Assembly: GCF_014203425.1 (NCBI RefSeq) | Contig: NZ_JACHJC010000001.1 | Location: forward strand, 620,001 to 684,000 | Direction: 5' to 3' | Origin: Micromonospora echinospora | GTDB lineage: Bacteria > Actinomycetota > Actinomycetes > Mycobacteriales > Micromonosporaceae | Length of the DNA stretch: 64,000 nt | Shown: positions 37,733 through 47,977 of the stretch, piece by piece | Position numbering within the stretch: the stretch's first letter is position 1 | How the letters are laid out: each line of letters begins with the position of its first letter | Notes under the pieces: model-generated | The model's input: the letters and a program-made list of their open reading frames with translations, nothing else | Told to the model about the DNA's origin: nothing | Databases searched by the model: none | Position numbers and translations under genes: made by a program

Positions 37733-39265
37733 GTGACGCTCGACGGTGAGGCACTGGAGCAGCTGCGCAAGCGCGCCCGCGCCGGTGGTGCGGACAAGTA
37801 CCACGCGGCGAACGCCGCCAAGGGGAAGCTGTTCGCCCGTGAGCGGGTGGCGTACCTGGTCGACGAGGGCTCCTTCGTCGAGGACGGGCTCTACGCCAAC
37901 GCGATGGCCGACGGGCTGCCCGCGGACGGCGTGGTCACCGGCACCGCGACCATCGACGGCCGCCAGGTCTGCCTGATGGCGAACGACTCCACTGTCAAGG
38001 CCGGCAGCTGGGGCGCGCGTACCGTCGAGAAGATCATCCGGACCATCGAGCGGGCGTACGCGACCGGCGTCCCGATGGTCTACCTGGTCGACTCGGCCGG
38101 CGCCCGGATCACCGACCAGGTCGACCTGTTCCCGGGGCGGCGCGGCGCCGGGAAGATCTTCTGGAACCAGGTCCGCGCCTCCGGCTCGATCCCGCAGGTC
38201 TGCGCGCTGTTCGGGCCGAGCGCGGCGGGCGGGGCCTACATCCCGGCGTTCTGCGACGTGGTCGCCATGGTGGACGGCAACGCCAGCATGTACCTCGGCT
38301 CGGACCGCATGGTCGAAATGGTCACCGGCGAGAAGACCACGCTGGAGGCGATGGGCGGCGCGAAGGTGCACTGCGCCGAGTCCGGCGTCGGTCACTTCCT
38401 CTGCAAGACCGAGAACGACGCGCTGGACGTGGTGCGGACCTACCTGTCCTACCTGCCGTCGAACTGGAAGCAGGACCCGCCGGCCGCCGAAGCAGTGGAC
38501 GCGCCGGAGAAGGCCGACCTGGCCGCGCTGGTCCCGGCCAGCGAGCGGCAGGCGTTCGACATGCGCCGGTACGTGAAGGGTCTGCTCGACGAGGGCAGCT
38601 TCTTCGAGATCCAGGCGCTCTGGGCCAAGGAGCTGACCGTCGGGTTCGGCCGGCTCAACGGCGAGGTCGTCGGCGTGGTCGGCAACAACTCGATGTTCAA
38701 GGGCGGCGTGCTCTTCGTCGACTCGGCCGACAAGGCGACCCGGTTCGTGCAGCTCTGCGACGCGTTCAACGTGCCGCTGCTGTTCCTCAGCGACGTGCCC
38801 GGCTTCATGGTCGGCAGCGCTGTGGAGAAGCAGGGCATCATCCGGCACGGCGCCAAGATGATCACGGCGATCTCCGAGGCGACAGTACCCAAGATCTGTG
38901 TGGTGGTCCGCAAGGCGTACGGCGCGGGTCTGTACGCGATGGCCGGCCCCGGCTTCGAGCCCGACGCCACCATCGCGCTGCCCACCGCGAAGATCGCGGT
39001 GATGGGCGCGGAGGCCGCCGTCAACGCGGTCTACGCCAACAAGATCGCCGCGATCGAGGACGAGGCCGAACGGGCCGCGTTCGTGGCCGCGAAGCGCGAG
39101 GAGTACGAGCGCGACATCGACGTGGTCCGCCTCGCCAGCGAGCTGGTGGTGGACGCGATCGTCGAGCCGCACGAGCTGCGCGCCGAGCTGGTACGCCGGT
39201 TCGCCGCCGCGCGCGGCAAGGAGCGGCACTTCTCCCGGCGCCGCCACGGCGTCACCCCGGTCTGA
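37733..39265 (+). CDS. Acyl-CoA carboxylase, carboxyltransferase (beta) subunit
   Basis: A 510-residue carboxyltransferase. The N half has KYHAANAAKGKLFARERVAYLVDEGSF, then VYLVDSAGARITDQVDLFPGR and FGPSAAGGAYIPAFCDVVAMVDGNASMYLGSD, and the C half has DVPGFMVGSAVEKQGIIRHGAKM and YGAGLYAMAGPGFEPDA. The SSNWKQ-like linker and sequence order resemble methylcrotonyl/propionyl-CoA carboxylase beta. Start: GGGAG at 37723-37727, 5 nt before GTG 37733, is preferred; GTG 37706 is possible. With HMG-CoA lyase adjacent, methylcrotonyl-CoA is the likely substrate. Confidence 0.93.
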   Translation: MTLDGEALEQLRKRARAGGADKYHAANAAKGKLFARERVAYLVDEGSFVEDGLYANAMADGLPADGVVTGTATIDGRQVCLMANDSTVKAGSWGARTVEKIIRTIERAYATGVPMVYLVDSAGARITDQVDLFPGRRGAGKIFWNQVRASGSIPQVCALFGPSAAGGAYIPAFCDVVAMVDGNASMYLGSDRMVEMVTGEKTTLEAMGGAKVHCAESGVGHFLCKTENDALDVVRTYLSYLPSNWKQDPPAAEAVDAPEKADLAALVPASERQAFDMRRYVKGLLDEGSFFEIQALWAKELTVGFGRLNGEVVGVVGNNSMFKGGVLFVDSADKATRFVQLCDAFNVPLLFLSDVPGFMVGSAVEKQGIIRHGAKMITAISEATVPKICVVVRKAYGAGLYAMAGPGFEPDATIALPTAKIAVMGAEAAVNAVYANKIAAIEDEAERAAFVAAKREEYERDIDVVRLASELVVDAIVEPHELRAELVRRFAAARGKERHFSRRRHGVTPV

Positions 39266-39331
39266 CCGACACACGCCCCGGCGTCACGAGCGCCCGGCCC
39301 GTCCGTACCGCCGTCCCACCAGGAGGATCAG

Positions 39332-40480
<1,149 letters not shown>

Positions 40481-40581
40481 GAGGCGCCCTCGTCCGCGCC
40501 CTGTCGGATAACGGCGAGGGACGGTCGGGTGGTTGACGATGGGCTGTGGAGCGTCGGAGTCCATCCGTACTCTTCGTGCCC

Positions 40582-43134
40582 ATGACTCCGGATCATGACG
40601 GTGCGCGGGGCCCAGGTGGTCGCACCGGTCTGTCCGATCTGTTGCGCGGGCACCGGCTCGCCGCCGGCCTGACCCAGGCCGAGCTGGCGGGCCGGGCCGG
40701 CGTGGGCGTGCGGACGGTCCGTGATCTGGAGCGGGGTCGGGCCACCCGCCCTCAGCGCACCACAGTGGACCTGCTGGCCGACGCGCTCGGCCTGGCCGGT
40801 GACGACCGACGGGAGTTCGTCGCCACCGCCCGGCCCACGCCGGTCCGGCCCGGACCGCGCCTCGCCGACACAGACACCGACGCCGGACCGCTGGTCGCGT
40901 TGCCCCAGCCCGTGCCGCTGCTGGGCCGCGACCGGGACGTGGCCGAGGTGGCCGGCCTGCTCGACGCGTACCCGGTGGTGAGCCTGGTCGGGCTCGCCGG
41001 CGTCGGCAAGACCGCGCTCGCCATCGCTGTCGCGCACGCGGTGGCGGCCCGGCACCCGGGCGGGGTGACCGGGGTGCTGGTCGGGGAGGGCTCGGACGTC
41101 GCCGACGTGCTCGCCGCGTCGGCGTCGGTGTTCGGCGTGAACCGGCTGGCCGACCTCGCCTGCCGGCTCGACGGACGGCCGGCGTTGCTGCTCGTCGACG
41201 CGGTCGACCGGGCGCCCGAGCCGGTGGCCGGGGCGCTTCGCGCCCTGACCGCGGCCGTGCCGGACCTGCGGGTGCTGGTGACCGGCCGCCGCCCGGTCGG
41301 GCTGCCCGGCGAGCTGGTCCGCCCGGTCGCGCCGCTCGACGTGCCACCCGCGGACGCCGCGCCCGCCGACCGCTCCGACCTGGATCGCTGGCCGGCGGCG
41401 GCACTGTTCGCCGCCCGCCTCGCCCAGGCCCGCCGCGAACTGCCCACGGCGGCCGAGCTGCCGGCGCTCGCCGCGCTGGTACGCCGCCTCGGCGGGCTGC
41501 CGCTGGCGATCGAGCTGATGGCGGCGCGGGGACGCATCCTCGACGTCACCGAACTGCTCGACCGCTACGGCGACCGTGTCCTGGACCTGACCGGCGCGCA
41601 TCCCGGCTGGGAGCCCGCCGACCGGTCGGCCGGCACGGTGACGCTGCGCGAGGCGGTGGCGAGCAGCTACCGCCTGCTCGCGCCGGCCGACCGGGCCGCG
41701 CTGCGACGGCTCTCCGCGTTCCGCAACCGCTGGTCGGTCGAGCTGGCCGAGGACCTGCTCGCCGGTGGCGGCAGGCGGTGGGACGCGGCACCGATGCTGG
41801 ACCGGCTGCGCGAGCTGGGCCTGCTCAGTGTCCGTGGCGCCGGCCCGTTCCGGTTCCGGCTGCTGGACGCGGTCCGGGACTTCGCGGCCGAGCAGGCTGA
41901 CGTCGAGGGCGAGACCGCCGGGATCCGGCTCCGGCACGCCTCGGTGATCGCCGGGCTCGTCCACCGCACCGCACCCGGGCTGGTGGGCGCACAGTTGTCC
42001 GGCGTGGCACGCCTGCTCGACGAGGCGACCGGCGACATCACCGCCGCCCTCGCGTACGCCGCCGAGCACGCGCCGGAGACTGCGCTGCTGCTGGCCGCCT
42101 CGCTGCCCCGCTGGTGGCGGCTGCGCGGGCGGGACGTCTCCGGTCGCCGCTGGCTGCGGTGGCTGCTGGCCGATCCGCGAACCGCCGGCACCCGGTCCAC
42201 GCTGCGGGCCTGGGCGATGCTCGGCGCGGCCCGGCTGGCCGTCGAGCACGGCGCGGGCGCGGAGGAGTTGCCGGCCGCCCGGGCCGCGCTCGTCATCTTC
42301 GCCGAGGCGGGCGACGTGATCGGGGAACTGTCGGCCCGGTCCGTGCTCTGCGCGCTGCTGCGCGGGCTCGGCGCGCACGACGAGGCCCGCGAGCAGGCCG
42401 AGGCCGCGCTGGCGACGGCCACCCGGCACGGCCGGATACGCGAGATGGCCGTCGCTCAGGCGCACCTCACCTGGCACGACGTACGCGCGGCGCGGCTGGC
42501 CGACGCCCGGCGGCGGCTGGCCACGGTGGACCGGCTGGCGGCGCAGTGCGGCGACCGGCGCCTGCGTCTGCTGGCGCGGGCCGACCAGGCCGAGCTGACC
42601 CGCCTGGAGGGCCGGTACGCGGAGGCGGTCGAGCAGGGGCGCCGGGTGGCGACAGCGCTCGCGGAGCTGGGCGATCCCGGTCGGCGGCGGCGGACGGTCG
42701 GCAAGGTCGCGCTGGCGCTCGCCGGCCAGGGCCGGGGCGACGAGGCGCTGGCAGCGGCCGCCGAGCTGTGGCCCTCGGGTGCGGTGCCGGGTCAGCGCCG
42801 GCCGCCTGTCGTGGAGAGCCTGAATCCGCCCGGCGTGGTCGCGGACGCCCGCGCCGAGGACGCGCTGCGCGGGCTGATCGAGGGCCATGTGGCGCTGCAC
42901 CGGGGGGATCGGGAACTGGCGGTGGAATGGTTCGCCGCGGCGGCCGACGCGGCCGAGGGCGGCGCGGGGCGGCGCGACCTGGTCGAGGCGCTTGTGGGGC
43001 TGGCGGTCAGCACCGGGGATCCGGCAGTGCTGGACCGCTTGGACGACGCGCGGCGGGTCACCGGGGTCAGCCTGCTGCCGCGGGAGGAGGAACTGCTCTT
43101 CTCCCTGGCGGCGTGGCGTCAGAAGGCGCGCTGA
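40582..43134 (+). CDS. STAND regulator: XRE HTH, NB-ARC-like NTPase, TPR
   Basis: An 850-residue protein. XRE HTH at 17-72 (DLLRGHRLAAGLTQAELAGRAGVGVRTVRDLERG). An NB-ARC/STAND NTPase follows: Walker A GLAGVGKT at 137-144, Walker B LLLVD at 202-206, sensor VTGRRP, then RRLGGLPLAIELMAARGR (GLPLA motif), and a winged-helix (LLAPADRAALRRLSAFRN). TPR-like helices fill about 480-850 (ADARRRLATVDRLAAQ, RDELAVEWFAAAADAA). Such proteins switch from ADP to ATP on ligand binding. The ATG at 40582 is chosen; upstream frame is GC-rich noise. Target genes unknown. Confidence 0.88.
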   Translation: MTPDHDGARGPGGRTGLSDLLRGHRLAAGLTQAELAGRAGVGVRTVRDLERGRATRPQRTTVDLLADALGLAGDDRREFVATARPTPVRPGPRLADTDTDAGPLVALPQPVPLLGRDRDVAEVAGLLDAYPVVSLVGLAGVGKTALAIAVAHAVAARHPGGVTGVLVGEGSDVADVLAASASVFGVNRLADLACRLDGRPALLLVDAVDRAPEPVAGALRALTAAVPDLRVLVTGRRPVGLPGELVRPVAPLDVPPADAAPADRSDLDRWPAAALFAARLAQARRELPTAAELPALAALVRRLGGLPLAIELMAARGRILDVTELLDRYGDRVLDLTGAHPGWEPADRSAGTVTLREAVASSYRLLAPADRAALRRLSAFRNRWSVELAEDLLAGGGRRWDAAPMLDRLRELGLLSVRGAGPFRFRLLDAVRDFAAEQADVEGETAGIRLRHASVIAGLVHRTAPGLVGAQLSGVARLLDEATGDITAALAYAAEHAPETALLLAASLPRWWRLRGRDVSGRRWLRWLLADPRTAGTRSTLRAWAMLGAARLAVEHGAGAEELPAARAALVIFAEAGDVIGELSARSVLCALLRGLGAHDEAREQAEAALATATRHGRIREMAVAQAHLTWHDVRAARLADARRRLATVDRLAAQCGDRRLRLLARADQAELTRLEGRYAEAVEQGRRVATALAELGDPGRRRRTVGKVALALAGQGRGDEALAAAAELWPSGAVPGQRRPPVVESLNPPGVVADARAEDALRGLIEGHVALHRGDRELAVEWFAAAADAAEGGAGRRDLVEALVGLAVSTGDPAVLDRLDDARRVTGVSLLPREEELLFSLAAWRQKAR

Positions 43135-43341
43135 ATGGCGGCGCGTCCGGCGGGCCGGGGAGGATGGAGGGCGCGGGGGTGGCGCGAACGAAGTAGCCCC
43201 CTGGTGCTGCCCCTCGCTCGACGCTCGCGCCAGCACCCCCCGGTGCCCCCCGCTTCGGGAAGACTACCGAGGTACTGCGAGAGATATGGGGACTTATGCA
43301 CCGGTTGCCCGACTGCCTGAGCGGTTCTGCCGGTTGTTCTG

Positions 43342-43377
43342 CCGGTGACCCGCTGGTATCGACCAGCGGGTCACCGG
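43342..43377 (-). terminator. Perfect 16-bp terminator stem, ATCG loop
   Basis: CCGGTGACCCGCTGGT (43342-43357) pairs exactly with ACCAGCGGGTCACCGG (43362-43377) with a 4-nt loop. It lies 26 bp beyond the MarR stop. It also ends the STAND transcript from the other side. The rest of the 268-bp gap has only a weaker GGTGCTG...CAGCACC hairpin (43203-43237). Confidence 0.8.
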
Positions 43378-43402
43378 GCGGTGAGCCGTCGGCAGTGGAC
43401 CG

Positions 43403-43894
43403 TCAGGCGGCGTCCTCGGCTGGTTCGGTGCTGCCGGCCGTGGCGCCCGGGTGGACCGCGTCCCGGACCCGGCGTAGCCCGTCCAGCAGCCCGTCGAGCT
43501 GGTCCGGATCGAGCTGGCCGGTGAACCACTGCTCGATGATCCGCAGGTGGCCGGGGAGGATGGCGTCCAGCCGGCTCAGGCCTGCGGCGGTGACCACCGC
43601 GAAGGAGCTGCGGCGGTCGGACGGGCAGGCGCGCCGACGGATCAGCCCGTCCCGCTCCATCCGGTCCACCACGCGGGTCACGCCGCTGGTGGAGAGCGAG
43701 GTCTGCGCCGCCAGGTCGGTCATCCGCAGCTGGTTGTTGGGTGAGCGGGCGAGTCGGGTGAGCACCTCGAACTCGACCGGGGAGAGGCCGTGCTCGTCGA
43801 ACTGGGCGGCGAACCGGGCGGAGAGCCCGGCGTGCGCCTCGACGAGGAGGCCGACGGCGGTGATCCGGGGATCGTCGAACACGTTCTGGTCCAC
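43403..43894 (-). CDS. MarR-family regulator
   Basis: A 163-residue regulator. The winged helix spans about 25-110: LSPVEFEVLTRLARSPNNQLRMTDLAAQTSLSTSGVTRVVDRMERDGLIRRRACPSDRRSSFAVVTAAGL, with the DRR motif in the wing. GTG start at 43894. It is divergent from a YceI-family gene at 43995, with a promoter pair and AT-rich centre between them; MarR regulation of yceI is common in actinobacteria. Confidence 0.92.
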   Translation of the reverse strand: MDQNVFDDPRITAVGLLVEAHAGLSARFAAQFDEHGLSPVEFEVLTRLARSPNNQLRMTDLAAQTSLSTSGVTRVVDRMERDGLIRRRACPSDRRSSFAVVTAAGLSRLDAILPGHLRIIEQWFTGQLDPDQLDGLLDGLRRVRDAVHPGATAGSTEPAEDAA

Positions 43895-43913
43895 GCCACC
43901 ATCCTAGCAACAC

Positions 43914-43944
43914 TTGACACAGGGAATATTGCTGTAGCTATAGT
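43914..43944 (+). promoter_or_regulatory. yceI promoter and MarR operator region
   Basis: TTGACA at 43914-43919 is a consensus -35 and TATAGT at 43939-43944 a good -10, with a 19-bp spacer (a shifted GCTATA at 43937-43942 would give 17). TTGCT recurs at 43929-43933 and 43944-43948 flanking the -10, and AGCAA at 43906-43910 mirrors the first; these are MarR half-site candidates. Confidence 0.55.
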
Positions 43945-43994
43945 TGCTCAGTCAGTCGTTGGGATACTAAACCGTTTTCCCGGAGGAGAGCACC

Positions 43995-44576
43995 ATGACC
44001 AGCAGCACCGAAGCGACTACCCGCGACTGGGAGGGTCTCACCATCCCCACCCCCGGCACCTATCTTCTCGACGCCGCGCACAAGCGTGTCGGATTCGTCG
44101 CCCGGCACATGATGGTCAGCAAGGTACGCGGTGAGTTCGCCGACGCAACCGCCACCATCACCGTCGCCGACGACCCGATGCAGTCCACGGTCACCGCCAG
44201 CATCCAGGCCGCCAGCATCAACACCGCCCAGGCGGACCGGGACGCGCACCTGCGCAGCCCGGAGTTCCTCGACGTCGAGCAGTACCCGACGCTGGAGTTC
44301 CGCAGCACCGGCGTGAAGTCCCGCGAGGGCAGCGAGTTCGTCCTCCTGGGCGAGCTGACCATCAAGGGCGTGACCCGTCAGGTCGAGCTGGAGGTCGAGT
44401 TCGAGGGCGTCGGCCGCAGCCCCTTCGGGCAGGACATCTTCGGCTTCTCCGCCTCCACCGAGATCGACCGCGAGGACTTCGGCCTGACCTGGAACGTGGC
44501 GCTGGAGACCGGCGGCGTCCTGGTCGGCCGCAAGATCAAGATCGAGATCGAGGGCGAGGGCATCCGCCAGGGCTGA
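43995..44576 (+). CDS. YceI-family lipid-binding-like protein
   Basis: A 193-residue lipocalin-like beta-barrel: GTYLLDAAHKRVGFVARHMMVSKVRGEF, ASINTAQADRDAHLRSPEFLDVEQYPTLEFRSTGV, LTIKGVTRQVELEVEF and DREDFGLTWNVALETGGVLVGRKIKI are the family blocks. Relatives bind polyisoprenoids. No signal peptide is present, as in most actinobacterial members. GGAGGAG at 43982-43988 precedes ATG 43995. Likely repressed by the divergent MarR protein. Confidence 0.94.
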   Translation: MTSSTEATTRDWEGLTIPTPGTYLLDAAHKRVGFVARHMMVSKVRGEFADATATITVADDPMQSTVTASIQAASINTAQADRDAHLRSPEFLDVEQYPTLEFRSTGVKSREGSEFVLLGELTIKGVTRQVELEVEFEGVGRSPFGQDIFGFSASTEIDREDFGLTWNVALETGGVLVGRKIKIEIEGEGIRQG

Positions 44577-44593
44577 GCCCGGCCAGGTCCGCA

Positions 44594-44626
44594 GGGCCCG
44601 CACCGTCCCCTCGACGGTGCGGGCCC
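44594..44626 (+). terminator. Perfect 14-bp terminator stem after yceI
   Basis: GGGCCCGCACCGTC (44594-44607) pairs exactly with GACGGTGCGGGCCC (44613-44626) with a 5-nt loop, 18 bp after the YceI stop. Confidence 0.8.
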
Positions 44627-44773
44627 TTCCCGTGTACGCGCAGCGGTGCGAATCGTCACGCGATGTTCTCCGGCCGACGGTGCTGGTGAGGGCCCCGACG
44701 GGGTACAGGTGCAGATCTGCCGCCCGTCCAGCGGGCGGCGGACGGGGCGCACTTACGCGCACCACGCGAATGG

Positions 44774-44804
44774 TTCACAATGCGTTGCGGAACGGTACGG
44801 TTCC
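44774..44804 (+). promoter_or_regulatory. Promoter for the glutamate-cysteine ligase gene
   Basis: TTCACA at 44774-44779 and TACGGT at 44796-44801 form a -35/-10 pair with a 16-bp spacer. GGAAC (44789-44793) and GTTCC (44800-44804) flank the -10 as a short inverted repeat. GGGAGG then lies just before the ATG at 44829. Confidence 0.45.
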
Positions 44805-44828
44805 GTCGCACCGGCGTCGGGAGGACAC

Positions 44829-46307
44829 ATGGGCAGAGACGTCGACCAGGGCGCCTTCTCCCGCGAGGATCGGGTCCGCTACCGGCAGAAGGTCCGGCGC
44901 TGCCTGGACGTCTTCGCACTGATGCTCGACGACTTCGGCTTCGACGCCGACCGGCCGATGACCGGGCTGGAGATCGAGCTGAACCTGATCGACGCCGCCG
45001 CGGAACCGGCCATGCGCAACGACCAGATCCTGGCCGACATCGCCGACCCGCTGTTCCAGACCGAGCTGGGGCAGTTCAACCTCGAACTGAACGCCTCGCC
45101 CCGACTGATCGAGGGCAGCGGCTTCGCCGACTACGAGCAGGACCTGCGCAGCAGCCTCAGCCGCGCCGACGAGCGGGCCGCCAAGTCCGACGCGACGATC
45201 ATGATGGTCGGCATCCTGCCCACGCTCACCGAACGCCACCTGGTCGCGGACAACCTCTCCACGAACGAGCGGTACCGCGTTCTCAACGACCAGATCGTCG
45301 GCGCCCGGGGCGAGGACATCGAGCTGGACATCAACGGCGTCGAGCGGCTGCGTACGCATACCGACTCGATCGCGCCGGAGGCCGCCTGCACCAGCCTCCA
45401 GTTCCACCTCCAGGTCGCGCCGGACAGCTTCGCCGACTACTGGAACGCCTCCCAGGCGATCGCCGGCGTTCAGGTCGCCGTGGGGGCGAACTCGCCGTTC
45501 CTCTACGGCCGACAGCTCTGGGCGGAGACCCGGATCGCGCTGTTCCAACAGGCCACCGACACCCGTCCCGACGAGCTGAAGGCCCAGGGCGTACGCCCCC
45601 GGGTGTGGTTCGGGGAACGCTGGATCACCTCGATCTTCGACCTGTTCGAGGAGAACGTCCGCTATTTCCCGCCGCTGCTGCCGATCTGCGAGGACGAGGA
45701 CCCGGTCGAGGTGCTGCACGCCGGGGGCGTACCCCAGCTCGGCGAGCTGCGGCTGCACAACGGCACCGTCTACCGCTGGAACCGGCCGGTCTACGACATC
45801 ATGAACGACCGTCCGCACCTGCGGGTGGAGAACCGGGTGCTGCCCGCCGGCCCGACAGTGGTGGACATGCTCGCCAACGCGGCGTTCTACTTCGGGCTGG
45901 CCCGCGGCCTCGCCGAGTCGGACCGTCCCATCTGGAGCCAGTTGACGTTCAGCTCGGCGGAGGAGAACTTCCACGCCGCCGCCCGGCGCGGCATCGAGGC
46001 GGTCCTGCACTGGCCGCGCCTCGGCGACGTGCCGGTGACCAAGCTTGTCCTCGAGACGCTGCTCCCGGTGGCCGAGCAGGGGCTGGACCGGTTCGGCGTC
46101 GCCCCGGCCGAGCGCGATCGCCTGCTGGGCGTGATCGAGGGCCGCTGCCGTACCGGCCGCAACGGCGCGGTCTGGCAGACCGAGACGGTATGGGCCGCCG
46201 AGCGGCGCCAGGGCATGGACCGGGAGGCCGCCCTGCACCACATGGTCAAGCGGTACGCCGAACTCCAGCGCAGCAACGAGCCCGTACACACCTGGCCCGT
46301 CGACTAA
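44829..46307 (+). CDS. Glutamate-cysteine ligase family 2-like protein
   Basis: A 492-residue GCS2-type ligase. GLEIELNLIDAAAEPAMRN at about 39-57 is the metal/ATP-binding start, followed by FNLELNASPRLIEG, MMVGILPTLTERHLVADNLSTNERYRVLN and SLQFHLQVAPDSFADYWNASQAIAGVQVAVGANSPFLYGR. It condenses a gamma-carboxyl with an amine; the partner substrate in this family branch is not certain, so it need not make gamma-Glu-Cys in an actinobacterium that uses mycothiol. No operon partner is seen. Confidence 0.88.
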   Translation: MGRDVDQGAFSREDRVRYRQKVRRCLDVFALMLDDFGFDADRPMTGLEIELNLIDAAAEPAMRNDQILADIADPLFQTELGQFNLELNASPRLIEGSGFADYEQDLRSSLSRADERAAKSDATIMMVGILPTLTERHLVADNLSTNERYRVLNDQIVGARGEDIELDINGVERLRTHTDSIAPEAACTSLQFHLQVAPDSFADYWNASQAIAGVQVAVGANSPFLYGRQLWAETRIALFQQATDTRPDELKAQGVRPRVWFGERWITSIFDLFEENVRYFPPLLPICEDEDPVEVLHAGGVPQLGELRLHNGTVYRWNRPVYDIMNDRPHLRVENRVLPAGPTVVDMLANAAFYFGLARGLAESDRPIWSQLTFSSAEENFHAAARRGIEAVLHWPRLGDVPVTKLVLETLLPVAEQGLDRFGVAPAERDRLLGVIEGRCRTGRNGAVWQTETVWAAERRQGMDREAALHHMVKRYAELQRSNEPVHTWPVD

Positions 46308-46326
46308 CCCCGCCCGCCCTCGCCTC

Positions 46327-46400
46327 GTCGATCTTGGAGTTGTGGTGCCTCTGATGTCCCCAACAGGGCATTTGCGAGGTGCCACCACTCCAAGATCGAC
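46327..46400. repeat. Intergenic palindromic element, copy 3
   Basis: The 25-nt arm at 46327-46351 (beginning GTCGATCTTGGAGTTGTGG) pairs with the arm at 46376-46400 (ending CTCCAAGATCGAC) at 22 of 25 positions around a 24-nt centre. It lies between convergent genes and could be a bidirectional terminator. It shares its outer 19 nt with the other two family members (GYYGATCWWGNAGTTNYGG). Confidence 0.7.
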
Positions 46401-46441
46401 GGGAGTGGCGAGATTCGGCCGAGTCGCCGAGGAGCCTCGGT

Positions 46442-47872
46442 CTACGACGAGGGCTTGCCTGACCGCGACGAGGAGTCGTCCTGGCTGGTCTGCGGGTTCG
46501 GCTGGTCGAGGGCCTCGGGCTGCCGCTGCGGCGGCACGGCCCGACCGCGTCGGCCGGTAGCCGACCGGGTGGCACGACCCTTCTCCGTTCCGGTCCGGCC
46601 GACGGCTACGCCAGGCCCGTCCTCCGCTGCGGCCGTCGCCTCACGCGCGTCGGCCGAGGTGTCCGGTGCCTTGTCCGTCCCGGTCGCCCGATCCGCTGAC
46701 CGCTCCGCCGCTGACGGGTCTGACGCTGACGGGTCGGACGCTGACGGGCCCGACGGATCGGACGCCGACCGGTCGGCCGTCCGCGACCCGAACAATCCGG
46801 CCGAGCGCTTGCGGGACACACCCGACGGGCTCACCCCCGAGGTGCCCGGCGACGTGCCGGACGGGTCCGACACGGCTCCGGCCGGCTCCGACGGCCTGTC
46901 CTTCGAGGCCGGGTCGCCGGTGGCCGGGTCGGCCTCGCCGCTGATCCGGTCCGGCTCGCCGGTGCGCTGGCGGGGGACTGTCACCCGCTCGGCGCTGCGG
47001 CGCTCGGCGCGCTGGGCGAGCGCCGCCATCAGCATCGAGCCGCCGACACCGGCGATCACCGCGTACGGGGCGATCAGGTGGGCCGACAACTGCTCGGCGG
47101 CGATCCCGGCGAGCCGCGGTACGGCGAGCAGGTACGCCAGCGCCACGAGCAGCGGTCCGGCCGCCCCGGAAGCCGCCGCGCCGACCCGTACCTCTGGAGC
47201 GCGGGCCGCACGCCGGGCCGCCAGCACGCCGATCACCAGCGCGGAGAGCACCGACAGCAGCGCGCCGGGCCAGTAGAAGTAGTCGCGGATCCAGAACGCG
47301 CCACGGTCCGCGCTGATCTGCCAGATGCCGAGCTGGGCGGTGGTCAGGCCACGGCCGGCGACCACCCCGTCGACCACCGACACGACGGCGAGCAGCCAGA
47401 GCCAGCCCGAGGTGGCGATGAGGTTGGCGGCGGCGGCGCGGGTGTGCAGCGCCCAGGTGGCCAGCAGCATCCCGAGCAGCAGCCCCGCTGCGGCGTAGGC
47501 GGCGGCGACGGTCTGCGGCGCGGACACGTCCGGCACCTGGGCCGCCCGCGCCGGCACCGCCACCAGCAGCACGGTGACGAGCGCGCCGACAGCTGCGGCG
47601 AGCACCAGCGCGAGCCGGGGCGGCCGGCCCTGCGACTCGTCGTCCCGGCCCCGCAGGCGCTGGGCGCAGACCGCGCCGGCGATGACCGAGGTGGCCGCGA
47701 TCCAGGTCGCCCAGGCGAGGCTCGCCACCCAGGCCGCCTCGACACGTACCGCGCCGGTCGGCGCCCAGTTGATGATGCCCAGCCCGTACCCGAAACCGAG
47801 CTGCGCGGCGCCCGCTCCGGCAGCGACGCCGAGCGCGGCGGCGGTCGATCCTCCCCAGCCCCGACTGACCAT
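46442..47872 (-). CDS. Multi-span membrane protein with long acidic tail
   Basis: A 476-residue protein. Residues 1-295 hold about eight membrane spans (GWGGSTAAALGVAAGAGAAQLGFGYGLGIINW, VASLAWATWIAATSVIAGAV, LALVLAAAVGALVTVLLVAV, and so on). Residues about 300-476 are a disordered, polar tail rich in Asp, Ser, Pro and Arg, with tandem SDPSASDPS units (encoded around 46712-46760). Starts at ATG 47872. No function is recognised. Confidence 0.75.
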   Translation of the reverse strand: MVSRGWGGSTAAALGVAAGAGAAQLGFGYGLGIINWAPTGAVRVEAAWVASLAWATWIAATSVIAGAVCAQRLRGRDDESQGRPPRLALVLAAAVGALVTVLLVAVPARAAQVPDVSAPQTVAAAYAAAGLLLGMLLATWALHTRAAAANLIATSGWLWLLAVVSVVDGVVAGRGLTTAQLGIWQISADRGAFWIRDYFYWPGALLSVLSALVIGVLAARRAARAPEVRVGAAASGAAGPLLVALAYLLAVPRLAGIAAEQLSAHLIAPYAVIAGVGGSMLMAALAQRAERRSAERVTVPRQRTGEPDRISGEADPATGDPASKDRPSEPAGAVSDPSGTSPGTSGVSPSGVSRKRSAGLFGSRTADRSASDPSGPSASDPSASDPSAAERSADRATGTDKAPDTSADAREATAAAEDGPGVAVGRTGTEKGRATRSATGRRGRAVPPQRQPEALDQPNPQTSQDDSSSRSGKPSS

Positions 47873-47977
47873 GCCGGGGAGCGTAACGTCCCGAGGTCGG
47901 CGCGGCGAGTCGTGGCGACGGGCCGTGACCGTTTGGCAGCTGTGGATACGGTCGTCGATGAGCGGGGGCGGGGGAAC

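Noticed and set aside
46712..46760. Short tandem repeat resembling a CRISPR or VNTR
   Set aside because: It encodes the SDPS-type repeats of the membrane-protein tail; units are short and imperfect and no spacers are present.
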